A stretch of 64,000 nt of DNA from Spinellus fusiger (lineage: Eukaryota > Mucoromycota > Mucoromycetes > Mucorales > Phycomycetaceae): positions 1 through 64,000 of the forward strand of contig JALLLS010000014.1 in NCBI GenBank assembly GCA_025094145.1, in the 5' to 3' direction. This document shows, in pieces, positions 1 to 10,719 of this stretch. Positions within the stretch are counted from its first letter, which is position 1; each line of letters opens with the position of its first letter. The notes under the pieces are model-generated. The model saw only the letters and a program-made list of their open reading frames with translations. It did not search any database and was not told where the DNA came from. A program made the position numbers and the translations under genes.

Positions 1-824
1 ACACTGTAGCTGTTTTATTTTGCTAAATGCACTGTCCTGAGTGTGATCCCAGACTTTGTTGGTGAGTTTACCTTCAAAGCGCAGCTTGTCAAGTGGAGCT
101 GTTACTTCAGAGAGGTTGGGCAGGTATTTCCTGAAATATTTCACCAAGCCTAAGAAGCATTGAATGTCTTTTCCTGTTGTTGGCTTTGGCCAAGAAAGTG
201 CATTTGAGACCCTGCAAGGGTCAAGACATGAGCCTTTTGTATCCACACAGAATCCTAGTAGGTAGACTGTGGTCTGTGCAAAGTGATATTTATCTGCATT
301 GAGGATAAGATTGGCTTCAGTCAACTTCTGTATTATATGTTGTACATGGCTGATATGTTCTTCATAAGTCTTGGAGAAGATGATAATGTCATCTACAAAG
401 GCAAGAGCATATAGTATACCTGCTAGGATTGAGTTGATAACTCTTTGGTAGTGTGAGGCAATATGTTTGAGTCCAAATGGACAGCCACAGAACATGTATT
501 GTGTACCTTGGAAGGTGAAGGTTGTCTTTACACAATGAGGTTCATAGACTTGGAATCTGTGGAAAGCTTGTTGTAGATCCAGAGTAGAGAAGATAATAGA
601 ACCTTGTAGTTGATCAAATATTTTGTCAATTTTTGGGATAGGCTGTTTGTCATTGGACTCAAGATAGAGTTTAGTAGACGTGGATCTAAGCATGGTCTAT
701 AGCCTGTTGGATTTCCTTGTAGGTCTTTCTTAGGTACAATAGTGAGTAGAGAGTTCCATTCAGAATTGTGAGGTGCACGTTGAATTACTTTGTCCCTTAA
801 CCATGTATTGATGTGTTCTTGCAT
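1..824 (-). pseudogene. Gypsy reverse transcriptase fragment
   Basis: Translated on the minus strand, this stretch gives an RT N-terminal block with WNSLLTIVPKKD and GYRPCLDPRLLN, then the palm with LDLQQAFHRFQ, CPFGLKH and the catalytic FVDDIIIFS box (two adjacent aspartates), then the thumb-side LGFCVDTKG and FLGLVKYFRKYLPNLSE. These are standard Ty3/Gypsy RT motifs. The reading frame changes around 600-660, between the first block (824-528) and the palm, so the gene is broken. It is cut by the window start and RNase H is not reached. It follows directly after the gag-protease frame on the same strand. Confidence 0.85.
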
Positions 825-832
825 TACAGGTA

Positions 833-2269
833 TTAACTTGAGAGGGATCTGTACAGTGCCCTATAAGCTGTTTTGTTTGGCTTTGTCTCCAAGTGAATAA
901 TGGATTCAGAAAGAGTACAAAAGCTGTTTTTAGGAATTTGAGCATTCTGATCAAGATCAGATTTGATAGAAGCTGCAAATCTATCTTGTTTATTTTGGTT
1001 ACCATAAGGAGAGTTGTTTGGTTCAGGTGTATTATGGATAACATCCTTCACTATTGCTTTCTTGTTTGGATGTCTTACTGCTAAATTGGTTATTTGAATA
1101 TTCAATGTGGGCATTAAGTCTAATCCAATGACTACATTTGTATTAAAGGATAAAGGAAGAACTTCAAAGACATAGGATGTGTTGATGGTTGAGTCATCAT
1201 TATCTCTGTATGTAATGCTTAGTGCTTTTGAAGTTGTACCAATGCATTTTGTTTTATTGTTGCTAGTGGCTAGTATTATAGTTTCTGAGACTTTTTTGTT
1301 TATGTTTATTTGGTTTTTATTGGCAAATACTACATCTATAGAACTAAAAGAAGCACCAGTGTCCAAGAGAGCAAAGGTTTCTATTTGTTCTATGATGATA
1401 GGTATACACAAAGAATGGTTAGCTTTTGCTTCATTCTGTTTGCCAATTTTTTGCTTACAATCAAAGTTCATGGGAAGGCTGTTGTATTCAATGTCCATAT
1501 TTGTGTTATCTTCTTGGAGCTGTGCCAAGGTAGATATTTTTTTGGAGTTATTGTTTTTATTTTGGAATCTTCTGACAGAGCAGAATGCTTTTGAGGGACC
1601 AAAATTCTTCTTGTTGCATTTGCAGTTTGCGGCATGCAAGGAAGACCAAGGGACATTGTCTGTGCATTGGAAGCACACAGAAGACAAGACAGGAGAAGCA
1701 GAGGTTGGAGCCGGGAATGGAGACTTGATGTTGGCTTTGGCCAGGATATGCTTGTAGGCATGGCATTGCTCACTAGAGTGGCTGCCATTGCCATGGATTT
1801 TGCAATATGCCTTCTGTTTGAAGGTAGAGGAGCTTGCTGAGAGCTTGCTCAGGTTGAGACTACCTCTTTTGTTTGCAGGATTATGAATTGAATTTTTTAT
1901 ACCACTGACAAATGTAGACTTAATGGGAGGCTCTGCTTGCAGATTGCCTTTGAGATTAAAGATATTGGAAGATACCACATTGCAGGCAATGGTGGCTACT
2001 TTTACCACTGAGTCTTGTTGGTGGAGTGGCATTCTCATTAAGGACTGGGAGACTTCTCTGAACAGTTGTTTAGGCAATGCACATTTGAACAGGGTGGTGG
2101 CCTTGAGATCATCCTGCCACTGGGCTGCACATCTGATTCTCTGGAACTGGTCAGTGAAGGCTTTGATAGATTCATTGGGCAACATTTTCACAGTTACAAG
2201 CTGGTCAAGGTGGCTAAGGGTGTGTGTGACATCCTGCATAGCATAAGTTTTCTTTACAATTTGTTTCAC
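833..2269 (-). pseudogene. Gypsy gag-protease polyprotein, degraded start
   Basis: A 478-codon open frame. The N-terminal ~130 residues look like a retrotransposon gag domain (FTDQFQRIRCAAQW, LFKCALPKQLF). A serine/asparagine-rich middle follows, with a cysteine-histidine-rich stretch (CKIHGNGSHSSEQC) like a gag zinc knuckle. A retroviral-type aspartic protease lies at about residues 290-400 with the active-site motif LLDTGAS and a later VVIGLDLM flap-side segment. The frame opens after a TAG with a GTG codon and the first in-frame ATG is inside the gag domain, so the true start is lost or lies upstream. The frame ends about 10 bp before the RT frame opens, which suggests a frameshift or stop between pro and RT. 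Confidence 0.75.
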
Positions 2270-2332
2270 CTCTTCCTATGAAATGTTTCTGCCTTTTAGG
2301 TTTTTGTTAAACCAGAAACGTTGGTCATGGTT

Positions 2333-3013
2333 TGAGATTGTTTGGACAGGTAGATTAACAAGACTGAATAAAGATAATTTTTATTAAGTAAAGAAAGGTT
2401 CACTATTTATACTTTTGGTGGGTGCTTATCCTTCAGTGGCTTCTACCTTATGGTAGGATAATCTATTCTACCTTATGGTAGGATAATCTATTCTATCTTA
2501 TGGTAGTTATGATAGTCAACCTTATGGCTGCTTCACAATTACAACTAAATGGTTGGTGGGGACATTCTACCTTATGGTAGAATTCACTCTCTTTGACCTT
2601 ATGGTTGGTGTCTATATTACTACCTTATGGTAGTATTAATAACTGCCACCTTATGGTTGGCTCATATGTTTTACTTAGCTGTAGTATTATTATATTCAAC
2701 CCTATGGTTGGTTCCTGGGATAAGCACTCCATTATTGAAACCATTAATTATTATGAGTCTTTACTCAATTGACTCTGATAGGTCAATATTGTTCTGTTAG
2801 GATTATTAATGAAGATGGCTCTTGTTAAGTGTCTGATAGTACACTGAGCTTTAGAAGGTGATTTGTAGTTATGACCAATCAGTGAGATGATACAGAGATG
2901 TACTATGTTACTTGTGTGCACTCAAGCTTTCATAGAGTATTCTGAATGTCACAGCACACTACTTGTGTTGACCTATTCATAGAGAATCTTTGGATTGAAG
3001 TCAAAACACAACA
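2333..3013 (-). repeat. 5' LTR of the Gypsy element (copy 1)
   Basis: About 681 bp, TG...CA bounded on the minus strand, next to the gag side of the element. It shares long stretches with the copies at 3776-4303 and 5928-6752, which fixes its edges. Between about 2444 and 2711 it carries nine variants of a near-palindromic motif, ACCTTATGGT, spaced roughly 22-50 bp apart. The last ~110 bp (2890-3013) are the best conserved part among copies. Confidence 0.8.
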
Positions 3014-3307
3014 CAGGGCCTTTGTATTTGATGCCACTCCTTTCAACCCTGTCCATGTTTTGACAATGGCAGATTGCCTGGTCTCCAAGATAAAATTCAA
3101 GTTGAACTTAAAAAACAAATTATTATATTATAAAACAAAAAACAAAACAAAATGCCCAAAAACAAATAGAAAAACACAAAACAAGAGTTGTGATATTTCC
3201 ATATATGGTGGCTTTCAATAAAACAATGGCTATTTCAAAGTCAGACCCTAATTTTGCCCTTAATTTTTTTTAATTAAACATTCTTCACTTATTGCTTTTC
3301 CACTCTA

Positions 3308-4920
3308 ATGTCTACCTCATCTAACACCACTGAACAACCCATGAGACCTCTTGGGAACAGAAAGAAGAATATCAATGACTTCACTTGATGCCTCATTGCT
3401 CACAAAGCCACCATAAATGGGACCAGCCTGGTTGCCATTTCTGCTAGGTTTGGAGTTAGTCAACAGTCTGTTTACCTTATTGTAAAGAGATATAAGGAAA
3501 CTGGTTAATTCAAGGCCAAGAAGAGCACTGGGTGCAAGCCCATTCTTAATGAGAGAGATGAGAGAGAGGTCAGTTGCAAAGTGGGAAGGGATTCATTCCA
3601 GACAATGGATCAGCTTCACAAGCAGATGACCACCCAAGTGTCTATGAACACTTTTAGAAAATTGATGAAGAAGCTTGGCCTGTTTTCTTGCAGGGTGGTC
3701 AAGAAACCCTCTCTCACTACTAAGCACAAGAAGTTGAGACTTGCCTGGGCCAAGGCCTACCTCCACTGGACTGAGTGTGATTATTCAGACAAGTAGAAAG
3801 TAATGAGACTGAACAAAGATAATTTTTATTAAGTGAAGAGTGGTTCATTATTTATACTTTTTGTGGGTGCTTATCCTTCAGTGGCATTCTACCTTTTGGT
3901 AGTTAATGATTAGTCCATGGCATAGCTTATTGATAGATGCAACCGTATGGTTGGTATAGATGATTTATCCTATGGTAGTTTACATAGGTGTAGCCTTATG
4001 GTTGGTTCATTGAATAAGCACACCATTATAGAGCCATCTATTATGTCTTCACTTTTAATTGCCTTTGATAGGTCTTATTTAATCCACTAAGGATCTATAG
4101 ATGAAGGCAGCTCATTAAGTGTCCAATAATAATTTGAGCTTAGAAGGTTGATTTGTAGTTATGACCAATCAGTGAGATGATACAGAGATGTACTATGTTA
4201 CTTGTGTGCACTCAAGCTTTCATAGAGTATTCTGAATGTCACAGCATACTACTCATGTTGACCAACTCATGAAGAATCTTTGGATTGAAGTTGGAACACA
4301 ACACTGAGGAAGACTGGAAGACAGTCATCTGGTCCAATGAGTCAAAGTACCAACTCATGAGAACAAACAACTGCAACAGAGTGGTGTGCAAGAAAAAGGA
4401 GGGGCTGCTCCCAAAGAACATCAAGCCCACCATGAAGTTTGGTGGTGTTAGTGTGATGGTGTGGGGTTCTTTCTCTGGTGAAGGTGTTGGAAGGTTGGTG
4501 CCTGTAAAGGGCAGTATAGACAGTAGAAGATACATTGATATCTTGAAGGAGAATTACTGCACTGAGCTGGCTTGACTCAAGGCACTGAATCCAGAGGTGG
4601 ATTATGTTCTTCAAAAGGACAATACTAGCTGTCATAAAATCAAAGAGTCCTGGTTGTGGAAGGCAAATGAGAGCATTGCCACTATGGAGGGATGGCCCTC
4701 ACAAAGCCCCAACCTCAACCCAATAGAGCATTTGTGGGAGGTGCTTGACAGAGCAATAAGAAAGAGGATGACCCCAAGAAGTACTCTTCAAGATTTGGAG
4801 GTGCTTCTGTTGGAAGAATGGGAGAATATTCCCAAGGACACCACAGACACCCTCATTGCCAGCATGGGGCAGAGATGTAGGGCTATTATTGAGGCCAAGG
4901 GTGGAAGCACCAAATATTAA
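3308..4920 (+). pseudogene. Tc1-like transposase pseudogene
   Basis: The frame starts MSTSSNTTEQPMRPLG at 3308 but hits a TGA within 30 codons. The N-terminal helix-turn-helix part is readable to 3775, then the solo LTR interrupts it. The catalytic part resumes after 4308: VIWSNESKYQL (first acidic position changed to N), VMVWGSFSGEGVG, an in-frame TGA near 4574, KDNTSCHK (second aspartate) and SPNLNPIEHLWEVL (third acidic box), ending GGSTKY. Stops plus the insertion make it non-functional; the family assignment to Tc1 (DDE/D) is secure. Confidence 0.88.
3776..4303 (-). repeat. Solo LTR (copy 2) inserted in the Tc1 element
   Basis: A 528-bp LTR of the same family as 2333-3013, with the same orientation. 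It is bounded by a perfect 5-bp target-site duplication CTGAG (3771-3775 and 4304-4308) and sits inside the Tc1 transposase frame. No internal retroelement sequence remains, so it is a solo LTR formed by LTR-LTR recombination. It has fewer copies of the ACCTTATGGT-like motif than copy 1. Confidence 0.88.
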
Positions 4921-5342
4921 AGTTTTCCACCTAATAAATCTGTATTTATTATTTTGTTGACCTTCTTTATACTTCATCCAGTTTTCAAGTCTCTACTGTG
5001 TGTTTAATGTATGTTTTTATTACAAAGAATAAGTATTTCCTATTACAGAATCATAATGGGGTATGAAAAAAAACCATTATTATTTTGAAAGCCACTGTAT
5101 AGTGAATTCACAATAAAAATGAGCTATGCTCCATTACAAAAAAAAAGCTTGAAAAATAACTAAAATTAATGCATACATTTTATTTAGACAAACTATTGTC
5201 ATTATATTAAACTAATAGCATTAATTAAAAAAATCTTATATCTTCCAAATATTAATTTGAGCAAGTAGAAGTAATTTTCTTTTGATGAGTAATATTAAGT
5301 AACCTCAAGAGTACTTATACAATTATTGTACTAAAATATAGT

Positions 5343-5414
5343 ACCCACAACGGGACTCGAACCCGCAATCTTCGGTTTAGGAGACCAATGCGTTATCCAT
5401 TACGCCATGTAGGT
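5343..5414 (-). tRNA. tRNA-Arg (anticodon CCT)
   Basis: On the minus strand the 72 nt fold as a cloverleaf. The acceptor stem ACCTACA pairs with TGTGGGT (one T-G pair). A D-arm follows, then the anticodon stem TTGGT/ACCGA around loop CTCCTAA (anticodon CCT), a 5-nt variable region, and a T-arm GCGGG/CCCGT with loop TTCGAGT. There is no intron. A TTTT run follows within about 12 nt downstream on the minus strand, fitting RNA polymerase III termination. It reads AGG codons. Confidence 0.93.
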
Positions 5415-5927
5415 AAGACAGTTTGAGTGACGTCTACAAAGTATATCATAATGTCAATATTATATTAATTTTAACAGGCTATTAATTGATAATAAACTTT
5501 TATTTATACCTAAAAACAATAAATACATTTTACTATAAAAAAAATTCCTTTAAATATTGGTGATTTTATAGTATATGTATAACTAGCAGTTGTACATCAG
5601 CCCACAATGGGAATTTTGCAACCTATGCTTTGCTTTAGGGAGAATTTACCCTTTATAATAGGCCATAACTACTAGCCCTTTAGGTATGTACATCAAGCCA
5701 ATGTTTATCAGAACTGTGTATCAGAACTGTATATCAGAACTGTGTTGATATCTAATTTAAGATCCAGATTAAAAAGTAGCATTGTAGGGGACCTTATTTT
5801 CAGTCTCAAGTGGTGATGAGAGAGTCCACCTGGGCTATTGTAAAGATCAAGGGAAAACAGGGAAAAGGGTAAGGGTACTAGGTGTTGTGCATCAGGAAGG
5901 TAAGATAGAACAGAGAGAAAGAGAAAG
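5415..5927. other. AT-rich intergenic stretch
   Basis: No open frame or family motif was recognised. Three short direct repeats of TATCAGAACTGT lie near 5707-5742. The stretch ends at the LTR that starts at 5928. Confidence 0.5.
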
Positions 5928-6752
5928 TGTTGTGTTCTGACTTCAATCCAAAGATTCTCTATGAATTAGTTAACATGAGTAGTGTGCTGTGACATATCAG
6001 AATACTCTATGAAAGCTTGAGTGCACACAAGTAACATAGTACATCTCTGTATCATCTCACTGATTGGTTGTAACTACAAATCACCTTCTAAAGCTCAGTG
6101 TACTATCAGACACTTAACAAGAGCCATCTTCATTAATAATCCTAAAAGAACAATATTGACCTATCAGAGTCAATTGAGTAAAGACTCATAATAATTAATG
6201 GTTTCAATAATGGAGTGCTTATCCCAGGAACCAACCATAGGGTTGAATATAATAATACTACAGCTAAGTAAAACATATGAGCTAGCCATAAGGTGGCAGC
6301 TATTAATACTACCATAAGGTAGAAACATATACACCAACCATAGAGAAACGTTCAGAATAATATTAAGACATTACATATATTTGGTATGTTAACAAATATT
6401 TAAATACTTCTATTGTTTATAATATTAATGTTGTATTAAATATATACTGACGTTTTAAATCTATATTGATGTACCAAATTGATGATGATGTTTTGGCACA
6501 ACACATTTTTCTAGTAAGATATAGTCATTTAAAAACAAAACAAATGTATAAATCAAAAAATATTCATTTAAATAATTCATAATTTTTACATTTAAAACGT
6601 TTCTCATAAGGTCAAAGAGAATGAATTCTACCATAAGGTAGAAGCCACTGAAGGATAAGCACCCACAAAAAGTATAAATAATAAACCTTTCTTTACTTAA
6701 TAAAAATTATCTTTGTTCAGTCTTGTTAATCATACCTGTTCAAACAATCTCA
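5928..6752 (+). repeat. Gypsy-family LTR (copy 3), carrying a MITE
   Basis: It starts TGTTGTGTTC and ends CAATCTCA, opposite in orientation to copies 1 and 2. Without the 263-bp insertion at 6343-6605 it is about 562 bp. No retroelement coding sequence follows at 6753 and no target duplication is visible (GAAAG on the left, ATGTA on the right). It is therefore a solo LTR with eroded flanks or a broken element. Confidence 0.78.
6343..6605. mobile_element. 263-bp MITE-like insertion inside the LTR
   Basis: Comparison with LTR copy 1 shows that the LTR is continuous across this point. The inserted block begins GAGAAACGTT and ends AACGTTTCTC, an exact 10-bp inverted repeat. The trinucleotide ATA is present on both sides (6340-6342 and 6606-6608) but only once in the uninterrupted LTR, so it is the likely target duplication. 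The interior is very AT-rich and has no coding capacity. A 3-bp duplication is reminiscent of PIF/Harbinger elements, but the sequence ATA is not their usual target. Confidence 0.75.
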
Positions 6753-7849
6753 ATGTATTTTAAACACTGTTATATATATCTATTGAAAGTTTCATGTCTT
6801 TAGCTAATGTATTCATGAAGGTATAACATTATTAAGATAAAGTATGAAACCAAAAAAGGAGATCTGTATATGAAATGGCTGATTATATTTATCAGATCAC
6901 CTTATTTCAGTGTCAATAGAATTTTAATATTATAATGTTGTACAGGATAAGATCTTAGAGACTTGTAGGATCCTTGATAAGAATGGCTACTTTCATAGAT
7001 AGCAGAGAGCAGAAAAGACGATTGGGGATATCCTTATGAATGCAAGACAGACAGTAGACAGAATCTTAGTAACAGAGTAGCCAAGAAGGTCAGCCAAGAG
7101 AAACAGAGAGGATTGAAGGAGCAATAGATCTAATAATAACCAAAGAAGAATACCAAAACAAAGAGATTACAAGATACACACAAGAAAAAATCAATTACTT
7201 AGCCTTAGAGTCTATATTACTCAATTATCAGCCTCAAAGTATTACTTGGATCAAGATGGTTTTTATTAAATGTGAAAGAGGGCTTTTATAGTTGTTTGGA
7301 AAGCTATACCATCATTCATACACTTCTCTATTGGCCTCTTATTTACCCCTAGTCTTCTACTTTTATCCATGCAAATAGGCCGCTACACTGCCCTATTCTA
7401 CAATATGATTAAATGTCATTATATCTTTATCCTCATCTTTTAAATTTTAAATATTTTTATTCATTAGTCTATTAATTTATCAAATCTTTAATTTTTTCTA
7501 TTTATTATTAATATCTATCCTGTCTTTTTTTTTTTTCAATTAAAAAATTAAGGCATTTTTTTTATCTTTTTTATTCTACTTACACCCTTTTCAAATAGTG
7601 TCTGATTCATCTAACACTAGTGAGAAAACAAAAAATAATTCTCTCTACTTGAAAGAAAATAACTGATATTTTTACTTGCTATTTCATTGTACAGTGGGGG
7701 AGGGGGAACAAAAAAAACCAATAGATTGCATATCTTACATAAGAGACACTTGTAGCAGTTTTTTTTTTCTTTTCTTCTTAGTAAAAGTATATTCATATTT
7801 AACTTATTATGCAAATAACAGACGAGGAACTACCAAACTCTAAGAAGGT
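6753..7849. other. AT-rich intergenic region with no recognised gene
   Basis: Mostly low-complexity AT sequence with T-runs near 7510-7570. No open frame with family similarity was seen. The last ~150 bp lead into the Tc1 remnant, and TACAGTGGGGGAGG near 7691 could be a decayed Tc1 terminus. Confidence 0.4.
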
Positions 7850-8822
7850 TTGGGGAGACCCAAAATAGTCAATGAAAGAGGAATACTATACCTTCTGAGC
7901 GCTTTTAGCAAGAACAGACGATTGGCTTTAAGTGAGATAGTTGTAACAATACCTGAAGAATACAGCAAGTGTACTTTTAGACGTGTACTGCATGAAGAGG
8001 GTATATTTATCCGAGTGGCAAGAAAGTAGACTCAGATTTGCCAAAGAGCATCTCCACTGGACTATTAATATATGGAAAAAAGTTATATGGACTGATAAAA
8101 GTAGTTTCGAGATAAGAAAGAACAGTCGAGTGGTTCAAATTTGGCGTAAGAATGAAGAAGCTTATAATAAAAGACTGTCTTGCTCCCACATTCAAGAGTG
8201 GAAGATCCTCATTCATGGTTTGGGGAGCCATTCGTCAAAGTGAGAAGTCAGAACTAGTGATGCTCGAGAAGGATGAACGAAAGGCTATTGAATTTGTCAA
8301 GAAAGTCTACAAAGAGGCATTGCTATGTTTCTGGGGTCTAGAGTACCACATAATATTGATGGAAGATAGTGCACCCACACACAAAAGTATTATAGCAAGT
8401 AGTTGGAAAATGGAGAGAAGAATTGATAGTTTGGAGTGGCCTGCTCAATCGTCCGATCTGAACCCCATTGAAAGCCTTTGGATGCAGATGAAAGACAAGG
8501 TCCAAGAGAGATTTAAGGGTTCTGTTAAGATGAACAAGCTCAAGACTATTATACAGGAAGCTTGGAATTCTTTGATCGAGACAATGCCAGTACAAATGCA
8601 AGAAGTCATCAAGAACAAGGATGGGAGTACCTATCATTAAAGCTACATTTGTAATCATCTTTTAAAATAAAAAGAATAAAGAGTAAAGAATAAATTACAT
8701 ATACATATTCTATAGCTTTTCTTTAATATAAGATTGGCTTTACTAAAGTAAAAAATATGTTGTATTCCTATTGATACAGAAAAAATGCTGTATTGATGAT
8801 ATGAAGTCTATCAGTTTTTCTT
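7850..8822 (+). pseudogene. Second Tc1-type transposase pseudogene
   Basis: The N-terminal part reads GRPKIVNERGILYLLSAF then a second helix-turn-helix region (FRRVLHEEGIF). After a frame change near 8150 the catalytic part runs to a stop at 8640: FMVWGAIRQSEK, ILMEDSAPTHKS (second aspartate) and SSDLNPIESLWMQMKD (third acidic box), ending DGSTYH. The first catalytic block reads VIWTDKSSFEI. Frame changes make it non-functional. The segment 8019-8822 is almost identical to 29178-29995. Confidence 0.85.
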
Positions 8823-8934
8823 TCTCTTTTATAAATATATAAATTGCCAACCATTTTAACATGAACTTCACTACCATGTCTTGTGTTCTAAAGAGATACA
8901 ACTAGAAAATTAGTTTAATTACTAAAGGAACTGC

Positions 8935-9660
8935 CTTATTTAATGAAAGAGATGAGGGAGAAGTCTCTTGAGAAGTAGCTTGAGATTCTCTTTCAGACAC
9001 CAAAGGAGCTTCACCAGAGCATGATCTCCAAAGTGTCCATAGTCACATTTCAGAAGATGATGAAGAAACATAGCCTGTCTTCTTACAGGCTGGTAAATAA
9101 ACCTGTTTTTACCACTAAACACAAGGAAATGAGACTTGCCTGGCCTAAAGACTGTGCTCATTGGACCATTGAGCAATGACGTGTTGTCATCGGGTCATCT
9201 GAGTCAAGGTACCAGCTCATCTCAAACAATAGCCACGGCAGGGTTGTATGAAAGAAGGAGATGCTACTCCATAAGAATATCAAGCCGACCATCTATCTTG
9301 GTAGTGATGGTGTGATGGTGTGGGGCTCCATGTCTGGTAAAGGTATGGGAAGACTATGCCCCGTAAAGGATAGTATCGATGGCCCTAGATACATTGAGAT
9401 CCTGAAGGAAGAGTGTCTTCTTGATCTGGCCCATCTTTCTAGAATGAACCCAAAGATAAGTTATGTTTTTTTCAGGAGGATAGTTCTAGCAGCCATAAGT
9501 ACAAGGCGGTGAAACAACGGAAGGAAGAAGTGAGTAGGGTCACAATGGAGAGACTGATTCTTACAAATTCCCGATCTTAACCCAATGGAGCACCTTTGGA
9601 GTATTCTGGACCGCGAGTTTTGAAAGAGGATGGCTTTCCAAAGTGCTCATACCTTTTGTC
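8935..9660 (+). pseudogene. Third Tc1-type transposase pseudogene, heavily decayed
   Basis: Readable pieces are KMMKKHSLSSYRLVNK, MRLAWPKD, SESRYQLISNN, KKEMLLHKNIKPT and VMVWGSMSGKGMGRL, then an RFLQIPDLNPMEHLW-like block near 9570. It resembles the 3206-5097 element more than the 7850 copy. Many stops and frame changes are present, and no termini were identified. Confidence 0.75.
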
Positions 9661-9959
9661 TAGTTAAAGTATATTTAATATTGTGTTTCCTTTATCTATG
9701 TTCTGTATAATTTTGAAATCTCTAAGGTGCATTGAATGTGTCTTTATATATATAACGAACAAGTAGAATAGCATATAAGGAATAGAGTTGGAGAATTCAA
9801 AACTTGCAAGTGTTTCTTTCACTCACTGTAGACTGAATCCCAAGATAGACTCACAACCCTCCTAAATATCCATTAAAAGTAGCTTATCTTGAACGCCTTC
9901 AAAGTGAAATGACTAGTCTAGTGCGTGCCAAGAATCCGCTGGTGACGGTAGCCCATGGA

Positions 9960-10260
9960 CTCTATAGACCTGTTTGAGATCCAATTCTTCTACTACCGTG
10001 CACGCGCAAAGAAAGACATCATCTGTTAAAATGGAGGATTGCTTGGTTACCACCAACACCTTCAGTTCCTTGCCAATGTGGCCACCCATCTGCCAATCGG
10101 AACCACTTCCTTACATGCAGATTTGTTGATCATGAACGCTCCATGTTCTTGTTCTTCCTAGTTCCTGCCCCACCACAAGACGTTCATCCAATTGACTATT
10201 GTCTAAATCTTCTGCCGTGCACAGTCAAGTCTTTTTGTTAAATGGCGAGATCTTTGGCCC
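9960..10260 (+). mobile_element. LINE (non-LTR retrotransposon) 3' fragment
   Basis: One frame reads DPILLLPCTRKERHHL, then LKWRIAWLPPTPSVPCQC, GHPSANRNHFLTCRFVDHE and DVHPIDYCLNLLP. The C-x-C-x7-H-x4-C pattern after a RIAWLP-like motif is the C-terminal zinc-knuckle region found after the RT in fungal LINEs (known trait). A TAA ends the frame near 10240. No RT core lies upstream, as usual for 5'-truncated LINE copies. Confidence 0.6.
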
Positions 10261-10719
10261 AGTTTGTTAATACTGCTGCAAGCCATTGATCGAGCCACGT
10301 CTACTTGAGAAGTTAAGGTAGAGCCATCAGCTGGTAGCTTGCTCATTGAGGCTGCTGATGGGTGTGTTGTGTAAGGATACTAAAAAGCTGCTAGTCTCTA
10401 CCTGTGTCTTTTTTTTCTTTTCTTTTCTTTTTTACACTCTCCCTATAATCACTTGAGCTTCTTTAGAGTAGTTACAGGGCCCAATAGGTAGATAGCATCC
10501 CCATCCTCAGATTACTTGAAATGACTACTTTTAAGCTGTATTCCAGTCCATTTCTCTGAACTTGAATACATACTGCCAATAAACACGAGAAAGAGTACAG
10601 ACATGAGGCATTGTCGTGGGTTCATTTACAAAGAGTAGTCCTCAAGATATGTCCTCCTGCCTGATATTGATTGTAGATAGCCTTCTACACCTCTTTTATT
10701 GATAGACGTCTTCCTTTCT

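Larger units (their letters stand above)
1..3013 (-). mobile_element. Gypsy/Ty3-type LTR retrotransposon, partial
   Basis: The element reads right to left. Its 5' LTR is at 2333-3013, followed on the minus strand by a gag-protease reading frame (2269-833) and a reverse transcriptase that runs off the window start. The gag-protease-RT order and the FVDD catalytic motif place it with Ty3/Gypsy elements (known family traits). RNase H, integrase and the 3' LTR would lie left of position 1. The coding part is interrupted by stops and frame changes, so this copy looks dead. The 5' LTR shares its sequence with a solo LTR at 3776-4303 and with an LTR at 5928-6752. Confidence 0.85.
3206..5097 (+). mobile_element. 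Tc1/mariner element split by a solo LTR
   Basis: The termini form an imperfect inverted repeat: TGGTGGCTTTCAA on the left and, reversed, CAGTGGCTTTCAA on the right, each flanked by TA as expected for Tc1/mariner target duplications (3204-3205 and 5098-5099). Removing the solo LTR and one copy of its target duplication leaves about 1.36 kb, a normal Tc1 size. A related, internally deleted copy is at 58064-58305. Confidence 0.85.

Noticed and set aside
2444..2711. CRISPR-like spaced repeats
   Set aside because: Eukaryotic context, variable spacing, repeats only ~10 bp, and the block lies inside an LTR.
6753..6757. Target duplication for LTR copy 3
   Set aside because: Left flank GAAAG and right flank ATGTA do not match.
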